Shown here: in pieces, positions 34,144 to 35,643 of the stretch | How the letters are laid out: each line of letters begins with the position of its first letter | How positions within the stretch are numbered: position 1 is the stretch's first letter | NCBI GenBank assembly: GCA_002840835.1 | Contig: PHCQ01000054.1 | Location: forward strand, 1 to 35,643 | DNA: 35,643 nt | Source: Betaproteobacteria bacterium HGW-Betaproteobacteria-16 | GTDB taxonomy: Bacteria > Pseudomonadota > Gammaproteobacteria > Burkholderiales > Burkholderiaceae_C | Direction of reading: 5' to 3' | Position numbers and translations under genes: made by a program | The notes under the pieces: model-generated | Told to the model about the DNA's origin: nothing | Seen by the model: the letters and a program-made list of their open reading frames with translations, nothing else | Databases searched by the model: none

Positions 34144-34651
34144 CACTTTTTCCTTGGTGGGTGTTCGACGCAGCGCGACGGCACCGGATCTGGCATGGCG
34201 CAAGCCATGCACCGGGTTCCTGGCGCCGGGCGTGTCGCCCGCTGAAGCGATGGGTCAAATTAAAGGAGGTGCATGGCGGGGTCTGTTCGCTATCCAACAG
34301 ATCGACCGCTCCGATGCGCAGTGCAATGGCAAGCGGAACAAGGGCGCAAACTCAGGCGTTCGCGACACTGGACGGCACGGACCGGCAGGTGATTGAATGG
34401 CCGCTCGTTGCACGGCAAACCCCCGGTTACATATGCGGCGCCCGGTGTCCGTATGCTTTGCCTTTGTCTGTGACCGTCATCCCTTGGGGTTTGCCGGTGC
34501 CCGACACTGCGGCTAGGCCCCGTGGAACGCAGGATTCAAAACTCAAAAGGAGCAAGACAGGTTTTGGTGTCAATGGATTTGTCGACGTTTGCCAGGAATG
34601 GCCAACGCCCCCGTGCAGCGGGGCGTGCATCGCATGTCGGGAGGAGTCACC
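34144..34651. other. 508-bp intergenic region
   Basis: No convincing gene. It has a 7-bp hairpin with a GCAA loop (GCATGGC/GCCATGC, 34193-34210) and a GGGCG-TGT-CGCCC hairpin. It also contains a perfect Shine-Dalgarno sequence (AAAGGAGGTG, 34262-34271) directly before an ATG at 34273, which would give a 39-residue basic peptide. The spacing to that ATG is only about 3 bases, so expression is doubtful. A long frame over 34161-34718 lacks protein-like composition. Confidence 0.55.
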
Positions 34652-35449
34652 ATGGGCGCATCTGAACCCCTTGTCCCGGCATCAGGGCCAGCAATGCAAA
34701 AGGAGGCCACCACCCTGAGGGTGCTCACGGTGAACATTCACAAGGGCTACACCTTGTTCAACAGCCGCTTCATGCTGCATGAGCTCCGTGACGCCATTCG
34801 TGAGGTCAAGAGCGACCTGGTGTTTCTTCAGGAAGTCACCGGCAAAGCAGAAGAGACCGCGATGCATGTCGAACCGGTGCAATACGAATTTCTGGCCGAC
34901 ACGCTGTGGCCGGAACACGCCTATGGTCGCAACGCCGTGGTCTCCGGTAGAAACTTCGGCAATGCGGTGCTGTCCAACTTTCCGATCGTGTCTCACCGCA
35001 ACCATGCGCTCTCGCAGGGTCCGGGAGAGCCGCGCGGCCTTTTGCATTGCGTTCTCGACATGGGCCCCGGCCGCGATTCGCTGCATGTGATGTGCACGCA
35101 CCTGGGCCTGAGAGAACGCCGGCGCCAGCATGAACTCTCGGTCTTGCGCACACTGGTGGAGCAGGAAGTGCCGCCCGATGCGCCTTTGATTCTTGCGGGC
35201 GACTTCAACGACTGGCGCTCCCGCGCCGATGCGCTGCTCGCGCCCGCTGGTCTGGTGGAGGTGTTTCGCCATGCCGACGGCCAGAACGCCCGGAGTTTCC
35301 CCGCCCGCTGGCCCCTGCTCAAGCTCGACCGCATCTATGTGCGTGGCATGGCCAGTGACCGACCGTTGTTCATGCCCCGCCATCCCTGGTCCCAGCTCTC
35401 GGACCACGCACCGCTGGCGGCAGAACTGCAACTGAGGGACGTTTCTTGA
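34652..35449 (+). CDS. Endonuclease/exonuclease/phosphatase-family protein (YbhP-like)
   Basis: A 265-residue protein. I chose ATG 34652 because GGGAGGAG lies at ideal spacing; ATG 34634 and an earlier start are possible but poorly supported. EEP-fold motifs in order: LTVNIHKG (Asn ligand), LVFLQEV (Glu ligand), VMCTHLGLRERRRQHEL, LAGDFNDWR (Asp/Asn), LDRIYVRG and LSDHAPL (catalytic Asp-His). EEP enzymes cleave phosphodiesters or phosphomonoesters. The following gene overlaps the stop (TTGA) and encodes ClsB, the same pairing as ybhP-clsB in E. coli. A lipid- or phosphoester-related role is therefore likely; the substrate is unknown. Confidence 0.88.
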   Translation: MGASEPLVPASGPAMQKEATTLRVLTVNIHKGYTLFNSRFMLHELRDAIREVKSDLVFLQEVTGKAEETAMHVEPVQYEFLADTLWPEHAYGRNAVVSGRNFGNAVLSNFPIVSHRNHALSQGPGEPRGLLHCVLDMGPGRDSLHVMCTHLGLRERRRQHELSVLRTLVEQEVPPDAPLILAGDFNDWRSRADALLAPAGLVEVFRHADGQNARSFPARWPLLKLDRIYVRGMASDRPLFMPRHPWSQLSDHAPLAAELQLRDVS

Positions 35450-35643
35450 ACTCGCGCTGGGTACCTGGCAACCGTTTCACCCTGCTCGAAAACGGCGAGG
35501 ACTACTTCCCGCGCGTCTTCAGCGCGATCGAAGAGGCCGAGCGTGAGGTGCTGATCGAGACCTTCATCTGGTTTGACGACCAGGTGGGCCAGGCGCTGCG
35601 CGACGCGCTGATCGCCGCAGCCCGGCGTGGCGTCCAGACGCAT
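35446..35643 (+). CDS. clsB: Cardiolipin synthase ClsB, 5' partial
   Basis: The first 66 residues are present and the gene runs off the window. It starts at TTG overlapping the previous stop by 3 bases. The protein reads WVPGNRFTLLENGEDYFPRVF, then AIEEAEREVLIETFIWFDD and a QALRDALIAAAARRGVQ-like helix, closely following the E. coli ClsB start (GNKIQLLENGEQYYPAVF, as I recall). The phospholipase-D HKD motifs lie beyond the edge. ClsB makes cardiolipin, and in some cases phosphatidylglycerol, by transphosphatidylation at the inner membrane. Confidence 0.85.
   Translation, partial: MNSRWVPGNRFTLLENGEDYFPRVFSAIEEAEREVLIETFIWFDDQVGQALRDALIAAARRGVQTH

Noticed and set aside
34161..34718. 185-codon plus-strand frame
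   Set aside because: No ribosome-binding site, mixed low-quality composition, and it runs into the well-supported EEP gene in another frame.

Overview
The window is GC-rich and densely coded. Its gene content and its CCCCC-TCG-GGGGG-centred intergenic repeat fit a betaproteobacterium of the Burkholderiales, probably Comamonadaceae (Hydrogenophaga-like). This placement is inferred from the look of the sequence, not from a search. I see no tRNA, rRNA, CRISPR array, insertion sequence or phage.

Layout. (1) 1-3648, plus strand: the end of a TauD-type dioxygenase, an HTH-ferredoxin-reductase fusion, an S24 (LexA-like) protein that lacks the catalytic lysine, and two small unknown proteins. Degenerate 65-bp and 87-bp repeats lie within and after this set. 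(2) 3934-5875, minus strand: tusA, a dsrE-like gene and a yeeE-like transporter, a sulfur-relay set. (3) 6077-7375: a FadL-type outer-membrane channel with a strong terminator. (4) 7629-16659, minus strand: a phosphorus-scavenging block. It encodes an exported 5'-nucleotidase lipoprotein, an exported glycerophosphodiesterase, a GpdQ-like cytoplasmic phosphodiesterase, a four-gene ABC importer and a LacI regulator. I see PhoB-box-like sites in front of the lacI operon and in front of the glycerophosphodiesterase gene, and a LacI-type palindrome in front of lacI.

(5) 16783-27675: a low-oxygen or carbon-storage block. An FNR/ANR-type site with a well-placed -10 precedes a small gene, a PHA synthase, acetate kinase and a FabI-like reductase. 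Facing them is a minus-strand operon: a large unknown protein with a PhoU/DUF47-like C-terminus, a pyruvate-phosphate-dikinase-like protein that stops after the phospho-histidine domain, and a MaoC-phosphotransacetylase fusion. A two-CBS protein and a HemJ/CopD-like membrane protein follow. (6) 27726-32675: a DUF2231 protein, then a compact haem-copper oxidase operon (CoxII, CoxI-III fusion, small membrane protein, CtaG). (7) 32701-34143: a PQQ-type sugar (sorbosone) dehydrogenase lipoprotein. (8) 34652-35643: a YbhP-like phosphohydrolase and the start of ClsB cardiolipin synthase.

How they work together. Block 4 reads as capture and hydrolysis of phosphodiesters under phosphate starvation: periplasmic nucleotidase and GDPD, import by the ABC system, then cytosolic GpdQ. 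Block 5 could move acyl-CoA between acyl-phosphate (Pta/AckA) and PHA (MaoC hydratase plus PhaC) when oxygen limits respiration. The dikinase-like protein and its large partner are the least explained part of the window and the best candidate for an undescribed system.
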